The position numbers were made by a program, and so were the translations under genes. The notes below the pieces were generated by a model, which saw nothing but the letters and a program-made list of their open reading frames with translations, was not told the origin of the DNA and searched no databases. DNA of 5,965 bases. Origin: Candidatus Methanoplasma sp. (GTDB lineage Archaea > Thermoplasmatota > Thermoplasmata > Methanomassiliicoccales > Methanomethylophilaceae). Position 1 is the first letter of the stretch; each line of letters starts with the position of its first letter. Positions 1 through 4,751 of the stretch are shown here, piece by piece. The DNA lies in assembly GCA_031256615.1 (NCBI GenBank), contig JAIRQG010000145.1:1-5965 (forward strand). The letters are read 5' to 3'.

Positions 1-189
1 GCACAGTTATCAGAAGACAAGTATGCACAGAATTTGGATCGCAATGATCACCGATGTTCCAATACTCAAGACCAGATGTGAAATGATCCTTAGCGTGATG
101 TAATATTCGATCGTGCTCAATAACCAGCGTATAGAATACGGTAAAACCCGAGTTCGAGTTCTGAAGTCTTAAAATTCAATCGGTGTTTT

Positions 190-837
190 TTACTCTCCCC
201 TGATCTTGATCATCCTCGCAGGCACCCCGCCTACCACTGTGTATGGCGGGACATCTTTGTTCACGACCGCCCCGGCGGCCACTACCGCACCCTCGCCGAT
301 GTTCACGCCTTTGAGTATTATCGCATTGGCGGCTATCCAGACATCATCTCCTATGACGATCTTCTCTGATGTGTGCCCTTGTTTTACTATGAGGGTGTCT
401 CTGTCCGAGAATGTATGATTTCCTGTATTGATGACGACGTTCGGCCCTATCAGAACATTGTTTCCAATTGTTACCTCGTCTCTTGCGGTAATGGATACAT
501 TTCTGTTAAAATATACGTTGTCGCCGATCGATATATTGTATGGGAAATAGAATGTCACCCCGGGGTACACGTATAGGTCCTTTCCGCATTTCGGCAGAGT
601 TGTTTCATAGAACAATGCTCTGAGCTTTGGGCCGAGGCCTGCGGATGCCATCATGCCAAGTTTCTGTTGTTCTTCATGCCATTTGACGGATCCTGCCGTA
701 AGCTTCCTGAATCTGGATAGACAACGGTCGATCTCCCGCGACTGCTGCTGCATTTCGGCAGGCGATGAGACATTCATTCCGGGGAATCTTTTCTCGAAGT
801 CCATTATCTCGTTTCTTTCGCGGAATTCTCTTTCCAT
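190..837 (-). CDS. Hexapeptide-repeat sugar/polysaccharide O-acetyltransferase (LacA/Maa/NodL-like)
   Basis: Encodes 215 residues, ATG to TAA. The C-terminal two thirds (about residues 86-213) is a left-handed beta-helix made of imperfect [LIV]-G-x4 hexapeptides. Hallmarks are NTGNH with the probable catalytic His141, [19 protein letters not shown] (163-181), and the closing [13 protein letters not shown] (196-208). Enzymes of this family move acetyl from acetyl-CoA to a sugar hydroxyl; they are cytoplasmic and usually trimeric. The N-terminal 80 residues are mainly helical and charged. They occupy the place of the Mac domain of maltose/galactoside acetyltransferases, but I do not see a clear Mac motif. 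The length is slightly above the roughly 185-205 usual for the family. An internal Met12 would give 204 residues. The ATG at 837 is preferred because a TATA-like box lies about 30 bases upstream, implying a nearly leaderless mRNA. The acceptor sugar cannot be read from the sequence; a cell-surface glycan is a guess. The gene stands alone, with no glycosyltransferase beside it in this window. Confidence 0.93.
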   Translation of the reverse strand: MEREFRERNEIMDFEKRFPGMNVSSPAEMQQQSREIDRCLSRFRKLTAGSVKWHEEQQKLGMMASAGLGPKLRALFYETTLPKCGKDLYVYPGVTFYFPYNISIGDNVYFNRNVSITARDEVTIGNNVLIGPNVVINTGNHTFSDRDTLIVKQGHTSEKIVIGDDVWIAANAIILKGVNIGEGAVVAAGAVVNKDVPPYTVVGGVPARMIKIRGE

Positions 838-864
838 AGGTACGGCAATAAGTGATTTGCAGCG

Positions 865-874
865 TATAAAAAAA
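865..874 (-). promoter_or_regulatory. TATA box of the acetyltransferase gene
   Basis: On the minus strand this reads TTTTTTTATA, centred about 32 bases upstream of the ATG at 837. Archaeal transcription usually starts about 25 bases downstream of the box, which predicts a start near 843 and a 5' leader of only about 6 bases. No Shine-Dalgarno is present between box and ATG, so leaderless-type translation is the consistent reading. Confidence 0.5.
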
Positions 875-1052
875 CCACCGTAAAGAAAACGTTCTCTTTT
901 GAAATGTTGTAATAATGCGGCCTATGTGAAGCCCTGTCAAAACAGCCGATCCCGCTGAGGGATGCGGCACGTTTTGGTGTTCAGGGACAAAATGGTCTCG
1001 ACGATTTCTCTAGACGCAAAAGGCACGGTTCATCAACAATGAGGACTATATA

Positions 1053-1079
1053 GCTGTACTAACCTGAAGAATGTACAGC
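1053..1079. repeat. Inverted repeat, 7-bp arms with 13-base spacer
   Basis: GCTGTAC (1053-1059) and GTACAGC (1073-1079) are perfect reverse complements. They lie directly downstream of a TATATA (1047-1052). The pair could be an operator over a transcription start near 1075, or an RNA hairpin. Several such 7+7 pairs are expected by chance in 6 kb, so function is unproven. Confidence 0.4.
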
Positions 1080-1081
1080 CG

Positions 1082-1252
1082 ATGAAAGTTTCACAACTGT
1101 TTCTTTCAAGCGCAATGAACACCCGACCGCAGTGCCAGAAGGACAGAAAAAATCTGAGAAATCTGAGATTTAGGAGGTTCGATGCCTCTTTTTTCAGCAA
1201 GGACCCAAGTCTTGGTCGATGTGTGTTCAATATAGATATATATTATGTATAG
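1082..1252 (+). CDS. Doubtful 56-residue basic small protein
   Basis: ATG at 1082 to TAG at 1250-1252 gives 56 residues rich in Arg, Lys, Asn and Phe, with no TM segment or recognisable motif. The repeated NLR in the middle comes from the 9-base tandem repeat at 1150-1167. In favour: a TATATA at 1047-1052 sits about 33 bases upstream, which would place a transcript start near 1075. Against: there is no Shine-Dalgarno, the stop is TAG while the five convincing complete genes use TAA or TGA, the minus strand is equally open across the same bases, and the ORF runs through the TATA box of the next gene. It may be part of a dispersed non-coding repeat rather than a gene. Confidence 0.18.
   Translation: MKVSQLFLSSAMNTRPQCQKDRKNLRNLRFRRFDASFFSKDPSLGRCVFNIDIYYV
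1150..1171. repeat. Tandem 9-base repeat overlapping a 13-base palindrome
   Basis: AAATCTGAG occurs twice head to tail (1150-1158, 1159-1167). The second copy runs into AAATCTGAGATTT (1159-1171), a palindrome with 6-base arms and one central base. Short tandem units of this sort can vary in copy number between strains; here there are only two. Confidence 0.6.
1235..1245 (+). promoter_or_regulatory. TATA box of the 397-residue gene
   Basis: GATATATATTA is centred about 30 bases upstream of the ATG at 1270. The predicted start of transcription is near 1266, so the mRNA would have a leader of only a few bases. No Shine-Dalgarno precedes the ATG, which agrees with leaderless expression and supports this start codon over later Met codons. 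Confidence 0.6.
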
Positions 1253-1269
1253 CACTCTAAATTATTGGC

Positions 1270-2463
1270 ATGGTCTACTCTAAAAGATTCAAATTTAAAA
1301 TCATGGTCATCGCAGTCTGCGCGGTAGTGGTTGTTATAGTAGCATCAGCAGGCGTTATGCTCTACCTCACACAACCATACAATTACAAAGGGGGCGGGTA
1401 CGACAATTTCCTCAGTGCCGAGAAGACCAACGTGCCAGTTGTGATAGTTTCTGACAAGATGGACCAGCAGACCATGAGATCATATTTTGAGAATTGCACC
1501 GACAACGTCACCGTTCAAAACAGGATACCTGTCGATTCTGTGTGGGCGATCATCTTTCTGGACAGCGCATGGTCGGGGTTGAAAAATCTGGATCTGAAAG
1601 AAATAATGCCCTCGAATGTTCCGATCCTCTATATAGGGAAGTCGCCGGACATATTCAGCGGAGCGAGCACAGGCTTAGGAAGAAGCGCGTTCATTGAAAA
1701 TGCAATGATATACGGCATTTTCTATTATCCTCTAACAGATGACACGACGGGAGACAACGTGGCTTGTTACAGTGCAGTGGCCGATGACCTCGGAGAGGCT
1801 CTCGAAAGGGCATACATATGGGCGGATAACGCACTATACAAAAACCAATATCATTTTGTGAGGGGTATGACCCCTACATATTATCTCTGGTACAAGACAA
1901 CCTTTGCATTCTTTGACATCAAAGGCGGCGAATACGGTTGGATAAGAGGGATGACAAGCTATTCTCAGATCGAGCTGACCGGCGGGACCTTTTATCTGGC
2001 GTGCTTCAGGCTGCAAGCCATGCCCGGCGGCGGAAAATCAACTTCCGGTATGTATGTTGATTCCATCGGAAAGTCGCCTATGTTCAGATACGGCCCCGTC
2101 ACATCAAATGGGCGGGATAAGATCGCCGTCTCGTTATATCCCGTAGACGGATGGGAGTATGACGGATACGGCGTCACCGCCCGCAGCTATGGATCCAATT
2201 CCGAATCAGGAACATTCAGCACCCGGCATGATGTAGACGAGACCATTAATTTCTATTGGGCCCCCACGCTGATTGCGCCGGGCAAGGTCTCTTATTCAAA
2301 CGCCTACGGAGGGTATTCTGGCACAGACACATACGGTGTTCAATTCGCCGAACAGATGACAAGGCTCAAAACGGAATATTCCGACGTATTCAGGGCCACA
2401 TGCAAAGTGAATATCGAGTACACGGAAAGCCATATCACAGATGATGACGAACCGCTTTTTTGA
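1270..2463 (+). CDS. Membrane-anchored exported protein of unknown function, 397 residues
   Basis: I do not recognise the family. Residues 1-10 are basic (KRFKFK) and residues 11-33 form one strong hydrophobic segment. This gives a single N-terminal anchor or uncleaved signal with roughly 360 residues outside. There is no lipobox: Cys17 lies inside the helix without Gly/Ala/Ser before it. Residues 54-130 alternate hydrophobic strands and helices (VPVVIVSD, VWAIIFLD, VPILYIG), suggesting a small alpha/beta domain. Residues 200-385 are rich in Gly, Tyr, Trp, Ser and Thr and look beta-rich. Exported Cys residues are 76, 166, 245 and 378, enough for two disulfides. Sequons NCT (Asn75) and NVT (Asn79) could be N-glycosylated. 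The tail is acidic (DDDE). The start at 1270 is set by the TATA box 30 bases upstream; the stop is TGA. Downstream lie a terminator region and two more membrane proteins. A surface binding or cell-wall role is inference only. Confidence 0.85.
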   Translation: MVYSKRFKFKIMVIAVCAVVVVIVASAGVMLYLTQPYNYKGGGYDNFLSAEKTNVPVVIVSDKMDQQTMRSYFENCTDNVTVQNRIPVDSVWAIIFLDSAWSGLKNLDLKEIMPSNVPILYIGKSPDIFSGASTGLGRSAFIENAMIYGIFYYPLTDDTTGDNVACYSAVADDLGEALERAYIWADNALYKNQYHFVRGMTPTYYLWYKTTFAFFDIKGGEYGWIRGMTSYSQIELTGGTFYLACFRLQAMPGGGKSTSGMYVDSIGKSPMFRYGPVTSNGRDKIAVSLYPVDGWEYDGYGVTARSYGSNSESGTFSTRHDVDETINFYWAPTLIAPGKVSYSNAYGGYSGTDTYGVQFAEQMTRLKTEYSDVFRATCKVNIEYTESHITDDDEPLF

Positions 2464-2503
2464 TGAAGACCGAAGAATAAGCTTTATCTGATCCGATGAG
2501 GCA

Positions 2504-2570
2504 GTTTGCTCTTCTTCCTTTGCCGTGCTTGTTTTTTTGTCCTCATTCCTTTTGTTTTTTCTTGTTCGTC
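2504..2570 (+). terminator. Pyrimidine-rich T-tract terminator region
   Basis: About 40 bases past the stop of the 397-residue gene the plus strand becomes strongly T/C-rich, with T7 at 2532-2538, T4 at 2550-2553 and T6 at 2555-2560. Successive oligo-T runs without a required hairpin are the usual intrinsic terminators in archaea, so this probably ends the 1270-2463 transcript. Confidence 0.6.
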
Positions 2571-2585
2571 CGTGTAAGCGCAGAA

Positions 2586-2614
2586 GCCGCGGCCGGCGGC
2601 ACGGGAAAAGCCGG
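2586..2614. repeat. GC-rich hairpin(s) downstream of the T tracts
   Basis: GCCGC (2586-2590) pairs with GCGGC (2596-2600) around a 5-base loop. Alternatively CCGGC (2593-2597) pairs with GCCGG (2610-2614). The two folds exclude each other. The local GC richness stands out in an otherwise AT-rich gap. No T run follows on the plus strand close enough to make it a classical terminator. Role unknown. Confidence 0.3.
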
Positions 2615-2647
2615 AGATCATACTAACATTTTTTGAGGTAAAGAAAA

Positions 2648-2677
2648 GCGCATTATTGAGCCAGCCAGAGCATTATA
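2648..2677 (+). repeat. Near-direct repeat at 20-base spacing upstream of the 194-residue gene
   Basis: AGCGCATTAT (2648-2657) and AGAGCATTAT (2668-2677) match at 9 of 10 bases and are 20 bases apart, about two helical turns. They lie about 45-75 bases upstream of the TATA box at 2721. This position would suit an activator, but two short half-sites are weak evidence. Confidence 0.25.
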
Positions 2678-2711
2678 TGACAAAAAAGCGGTCTCCGAGA
2701 GAACCAACTAT

Positions 2712-2727
2712 GGAAATCATTATAATA
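2712..2727 (+). promoter_or_regulatory. BRE/TATA-like promoter of the 194-residue gene
   Basis: A purine stretch GGAAA (2712-2716), a plausible TFB recognition element, precedes TATAATA (2721-2727). The predicted transcription start is near 2749, leaving a leader of about 14 bases that just accommodates the Shine-Dalgarno at 2753. Confidence 0.45.
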
Positions 2728-2752
2728 ACAATAAAGTCTACTTAGTCTAACC

Positions 2753-2759
2753 AGGTGAT
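2753..2759 (+). promoter_or_regulatory. Strong Shine-Dalgarno fixing the start at 2763
   Basis: AGGTGAT is an almost complete match to the archaeal anti-Shine-Dalgarno complement GGAGGTGAT. It ends 3 bases before the ATG at 2763. It separates this gene from the leaderless-looking genes elsewhere in the window and confirms the start codon. Confidence 0.8.
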
Positions 2760-2762
2760 AAC

Positions 2763-3347
2763 ATGAAATCAAAACACATCATAGCAGCGGTCGTTGTAAT
2801 CGCTATTGTATGTGTAGTCGGTGTTCTTTTCTTTATTACGGCGGCACCGAATGAAGATGGCGGCAATAACAACGGTAGCACGGGCGGAGAATCGGGACTA
2901 TCTAGTGTATATACCTATACAGCAGAGGGGTACAATACTGCCGGGACCGAGACCTACGGTGGCACATGGGTCATACATTTCAAGAACGGAAGGGTCACAA
3001 ATTCTGAATGGAAAGTGTCGACAGTAGCTGTTCCTGATACGTCGCAAGGGCAGGAGAAGCTGAAACTCATACGCGAGAAGATCAATTCATACAATATTGA
3101 CACAAACAAACAGCCATACTCTCCGAGCTCCGAAAAAGATGTTGCGAAATCCAACAACAAAATGATCAACGGAGATTTCTACGGATATCAAACCATTGGA
3201 ACAAATTATGGCGTCAAGGACCTGAGAGAATATAAGATCACAGTCAACAGCAATGAGATGTGGTGTTATTCCGACGATTCCGGTGTGATCTATCTGCTGA
3301 TAGAATTAACGTCCGCACAAAAAAGAATATTCACTCTTAACAAGTAA
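2763..3347 (+). CDS. Small membrane-anchored exported protein of unknown function, 194 residues
   Basis: I do not recognise a named family. Residues 1-5 are basic (MKSKH) and residues 6-27 form a single hydrophobic helix. A low-complexity Gly/Asn/Ser/Asp linker (about 30-47) then leads to a globular domain of about 145 residues with beta-strand-like stretches (GTWVIHFKNGRV at 67-78; GVIYLLIELT at 174-183). The plan is an N-terminal anchor, a flexible stalk and a compact outward-facing domain, a layout common among small surface proteins of gut methanogens. Cys17 is within the helix and lacks a lipobox; Cys168 is the only exported Cys, so no internal disulfide is possible. One sequon, NGS at Asn37, sits in the stalk. 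The start is secured by AGGTGAT. The stop is TAA. No clear oligo-T terminator follows, so it may be co-transcribed with the zinc-ribbon gene 176 bases downstream, although that gene has its own TATA-like boxes. Confidence 0.85.
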   Translation: MKSKHIIAAVVVIAIVCVVGVLFFITAAPNEDGGNNNGSTGGESGLSSVYTYTAEGYNTAGTETYGGTWVIHFKNGRVTNSEWKVSTVAVPDTSQGQEKLKLIREKINSYNIDTNKQPYSPSSEKDVAKSNNKMINGDFYGYQTIGTNYGVKDLREYKITVNSNEMWCYSDDSGVIYLLIELTSAQKRIFTLNK

Positions 3348-3417
3348 ATCTGAATAGAACCGATTGTCCGAAAGCGAAAAAGCGGATCGTCCGGCGCAGT
3401 ATCTATGAAAAAGTAAT

Positions 3418-3425
3418 CTATATAC
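3418..3425 (+). promoter_or_regulatory. Possible TATA box for the zinc-ribbon gene
   Basis: CTATATAC contains the best TATATA upstream of the ATG at 3524. It would give a transcript start near 3447 and a leader of about 75 bases. A second candidate, TTATATTT at 3450-3457, would give a leader of about 45 bases. I cannot tell which, if either, is used. Confidence 0.3.
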
Positions 3426-3511
3426 GTGAAGCGTTTTGGATGTGATTTGTTATATTTCTATAGATTACTATCAATATCTTTCTATACTGTAATGTTAATC
3501 ATGTTTCGCCC

Positions 3512-3518
3512 AGGGGGT
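3512..3518 (+). promoter_or_regulatory. Shine-Dalgarno of the zinc-ribbon gene
   Basis: AGGGGGT ends 5 bases before the ATG at 3524. It is a G-rich, imperfect match to GGAGGT but correctly spaced. It selects this start over an overlapping GTG reading frame that begins at 3426 in another frame. Confidence 0.6.
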
Positions 3519-3523
3519 AAAAA

Positions 3524-4012
3524 ATGGCATATTGTTCAAAATGCGGAAAAGAAATCGATTACGGAACAGCCTTCTGCCCGAACTGCGGTGCATCGACATC
3601 GAGCTCGCCAGGAGATCAGAGCAATAATCAACAGGGTTGGATCAATAATTATGGCCCCAACAGTGGGCCACAGCAGAGCACACAGGGACTCGGAGGAACT
3701 CTGACCATTATCCTAGTGCTGGGCATATTGTGGGCGATGTTTTCTATCATTGCAGGCATAGGTCTTATAAGCCTCGGGACTGAATTCATGTTCATCGAAG
3801 GATCGATAACAGGCGCAATATATCTATTGGGCGGAATCTGTGCATTGCTGTCTTGCATATTCATATACAAACAAGAGAACCATAACCTTGCATTCATTTT
3901 ATGTCTCATTGGTTCAATAATCGCTTTGTATACGGGTGTAATCGTTATCGGAGTAATAGGAATAGTCTTTGCGTTCTTGCTTAACAAAGAAAAGTACAAA
4001 TTCAAATCGTAA
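3524..4012 (+). CDS. Zinc-ribbon membrane protein, 162 residues
   Basis: The N-terminus is a Cys4 zinc ribbon of the zinc_ribbon_2 / double-zinc-ribbon kind: C4-x2-C7 (YCSKCGKEI) and C18-x2-C21 (FCPNCGAS). A polar linker rich in Ser, Gln, Asn and Gly follows (about 24-57), then about four hydrophobic segments (roughly 58-83, 96-115, 121-136, 137-153), with a basic tail KEKYKFK. The ribbon is expected in the cytoplasm, tethered to the membrane domain. Proteins of this design are widespread in archaea and Firmicutes and mostly uncharacterised; the ribbon more often mediates protein contacts than DNA binding. All four Cys are intact, so the domain should bind zinc. The start is set by the Shine-Dalgarno at 3512. 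The gene ends with tandem TAATAA stops, followed closely by a hairpin terminator shared with the convergent ThpR gene. Its partner is unknown; the two anchored exoproteins just upstream are candidates by position only. Confidence 0.9.
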   Translation: MAYCSKCGKEIDYGTAFCPNCGASTSSSPGDQSNNQQGWINNYGPNSGPQQSTQGLGGTLTIILVLGILWAMFSIIAGIGLISLGTEFMFIEGSITGAIYLLGGICALLSCIFIYKQENHNLAFILCLIGSIIALYTGVIVIGVIGIVFAFLLNKEKYKFKS

Positions 4013-4022
4013 TAACCAAACC

Positions 4023-4064
4023 GGCCACCCGGTGGCCTTTAACCTTTATTTTATAATAAAATAA
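4023..4064. terminator. Two-palindrome bidirectional terminator between convergent genes
   Basis: GGCCACC-C-GGTGGCC (4023-4037) is a perfect palindrome with 7-base arms, beginning 10 bases after the zinc-ribbon stop. It is followed by TTTAACCTTTATTTT. The AT-only block TTATTTTATAATAAAATAA (4046-4064) is itself a perfect 9+1+9 palindrome, so it gives T-rich RNA in either direction. Together these suit termination of the plus-strand membrane block and of the minus-strand ThpR gene, whose stop is at 4098. Confidence 0.7.
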
Positions 4065-4070
4065 CAGACC

Positions 4071-4086
4071 CGTTTCATACGAAACG
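4071..4086. repeat. Third hairpin in the convergent gap
   Basis: CGTTTC (4071-4076) and GAAACG (4081-4086) form a perfect 6-bp stem with an ATAC loop. It lies 11 bases past the ThpR stop on the minus strand. Read on the minus strand it precedes the AT palindrome, so hairpin plus T-rich tract could serve as the ThpR terminator or as a 3' end stabiliser. Confidence 0.5.
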
Positions 4087-4097
4087 TTCAGCGCACA

Positions 4098-4643
4098 TCA
4101 GCCGTCGGCAAGACGGAATGATTCAATGACCGAATGTATGGCGCCTTTCGGCGTAAGCTCGCTTCTCATAAGATGGATCTCTGAGCAGAGGAAAGAGCCG
4201 ACATCCAACGACTTCTCTTTTTTGAGAAGATCTGTTAGGCTGTCAGACGGTGCTCTTACTCTGCCTACTGTCACATGCGCTTTGAAAGGCTTCTTGTCAT
4301 ATTGGATGGAGGATGCGTCAAGCATCCCGTTCAGATCCGACAGGATGTTATAGAATGGTTCTCCCAGTTCGGTGCCTATCCACACGACGCGGGGATCTCT
4401 GATATTTGGGAATGCTCCCAGTCCGTTCATGGAAACATTGAATGATCGATATTTTTCCAAAGACCTCATGCGCTCCGACAGCTTTCCGATCTTTTTCATT
4501 TCCACATCGCCCAGGAACCGCAAGGTCAAATGGACGTCCTCCGGGACACTGACGCCTCCGGCCTCTCTCAGCATGTTCTGTATGTTTCGTACAGCAGGCG
4601 TTGCCGGTATGTTGAATGAGATGAATGACCTGACGATTTCCAT
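4098..4643 (-). CDS. thpR: RNA 2',3'-cyclic phosphodiesterase (2'-5' RNA ligase family, ThpR/LigT)
   Basis: Encodes 181 residues, the normal length for the family, which belongs to the 2H phosphoesterase superfamily. Both catalytic HxTx motifs are present: HLTL at 38-41 (context VHLTLRFLGD) and HVTV at 123-126 (context KAHVTVGR). The N-terminal start with RSFISFNIP is also typical. Known members hydrolyse 2',3'-cyclic phosphate RNA ends to 2'-phosphate and can ligate 2'-5' linkages in vitro; the physiological substrate, possibly tRNA halves or splicing intermediates, is not settled. Soluble and cytoplasmic; no membrane segment. In many archaea it neighbours the CCA-adding enzyme, but here it stands between convergent and divergent unrelated genes. 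A TATTTAAT-type box (minus strand ATTAAATA) about 30 bases upstream implies a leaderless mRNA beginning almost at the ATG at 4643. The stop is TGA. No sign of decay. Confidence 0.95.
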   Translation of the reverse strand: MEIVRSFISFNIPATPAVRNIQNMLREAGGVSVPEDVHLTLRFLGDVEMKKIGKLSERMRSLEKYRSFNVSMNGLGAFPNIRDPRVVWIGTELGEPFYNILSDLNGMLDASSIQYDKKPFKAHVTVGRVRAPSDSLTDLLKKEKSLDVGSFLCSEIHLMRSELTPKGAIHSVIESFRLADG

Positions 4644-4668
4644 ATCTTCTCACATATGGAAAAGGCCG

Positions 4669-4676
4669 TATTTAAT
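4669..4676 (-). promoter_or_regulatory. TATA box of thpR
   Basis: The minus strand reads ATTAAATA, centred about 30 bases upstream of the ATG at 4643. The predicted transcription start is near 4646, so the mRNA is probably leaderless. Between box and ATG only a partial GTGAG is seen, too weak and too close to the predicted 5' end to be a convincing ribosome binding site. Confidence 0.55.
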
Positions 4677-4698
4677 CTGGGCGAAAACTTCGAACACG

Positions 4699-4725
4699 CC
4701 GTACTGAAAAGATAAAATAGTACGG
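4699..4725 (+). promoter_or_regulatory. MATE promoter: TATA box bracketed by an inverted repeat (possible operator)
   Basis: CCGTACT (4699-4705) and AGTACGG (4719-4725) are perfect reverse complements separated by 13 bases. The spacer and the first base of the right arm contain GATAAAATA (4711-4719), the best TATA box upstream of the MATE gene. A dimeric repressor bound here would occlude TBP. The predicted transcription start is near 4738-4741. The inverted repeat is directly visible; the operator role is inferred from its position and from the common control of efflux genes by local repressors. Confidence 0.4.
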
Positions 4726-4751
4726 TTGGGGTGATAGGCTGGGCGGATGAG

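Larger units (their letters stand above)
838..1269. other. Gap between divergent genes (432 bases) without a secure gene
   Basis: This gap separates the divergent acetyltransferase and 397-residue gene. It holds both genes' TATA boxes (865-874 minus, 1235-1245 plus). A weak hairpin lies at 946-967 (CCGATCCC / GGGATgCGG, one bulge, 5-base loop). A second TATA-like box (1047-1052) is followed by a 7+7 inverted repeat (1053-1079). A 6-bp TGAAAG/CTTTCA pair lies at 1083-1088 and 1103-1108, and a 9-base tandem repeat with an overlapping palindrome at 1150-1171. Both strands are open for about 65-69 codons between roughly 1033 and 1250. No reading frame here matches a family I recognise. Positions 875-1030 hold nothing else I can name. 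Confidence 0.6.

Noticed and set aside
10..120. Minus-strand open stretch at the left edge giving a hydrophobic 36-residue peptide from a TTG codon
   Set aside because: It has no ATG or GTG start upstream of the hydrophobic stretch, no Shine-Dalgarno and no correctly placed TATA box. The plus strand is also open here (frame from base 2 to TAA at 101-103), so neither frame can be supported. Positions 1-189 are left unassigned.
150..162. TTCGAG resembling a tRNA T-loop
   Set aside because: The flanking bases do not form a T stem, and no acceptor, D or anticodon arms can be found nearby on either strand.
674..970. 98-codon minus-strand ORF overlapping the start of the acetyltransferase
   Set aside because: It overlaps a well-supported gene in another frame, has no family resemblance, and runs across that gene's TATA box. 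It is a shadow.
1033..1230. 65-codon minus-strand ORF starting at TTG
   Set aside because: It has a weak start codon, no ribosome site or suitably spaced TATA box, and no motif. It overlaps an equally open plus-strand frame. It is kept only as part of the odd segment reported at 1043-1252.
1270..2880. Possible lipoprotein signals in the two anchored exoproteins (Cys17 in each)
   Set aside because: The residue before each Cys is Val rather than Gly, Ala or Ser, and the Cys lies mid-helix. A transmembrane anchor fits better than a lipobox.
3362..3393. Imperfect direct repeat GATTGTCCG / GATCGTCCG between the 194-residue and zinc-ribbon genes
   Set aside because: Two 9-base copies with one mismatch at 23-base spacing are compatible with chance, and nothing else in the gap ties them to a promoter.
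3426..3704. 92-codon plus-strand ORF from a GTG upstream of the zinc-ribbon gene
   Set aside because: It overlaps the zinc-ribbon gene in a different frame. The Shine-Dalgarno and Cys4 motif support the other frame, and the predicted transcript start lies inside this ORF's first codons.
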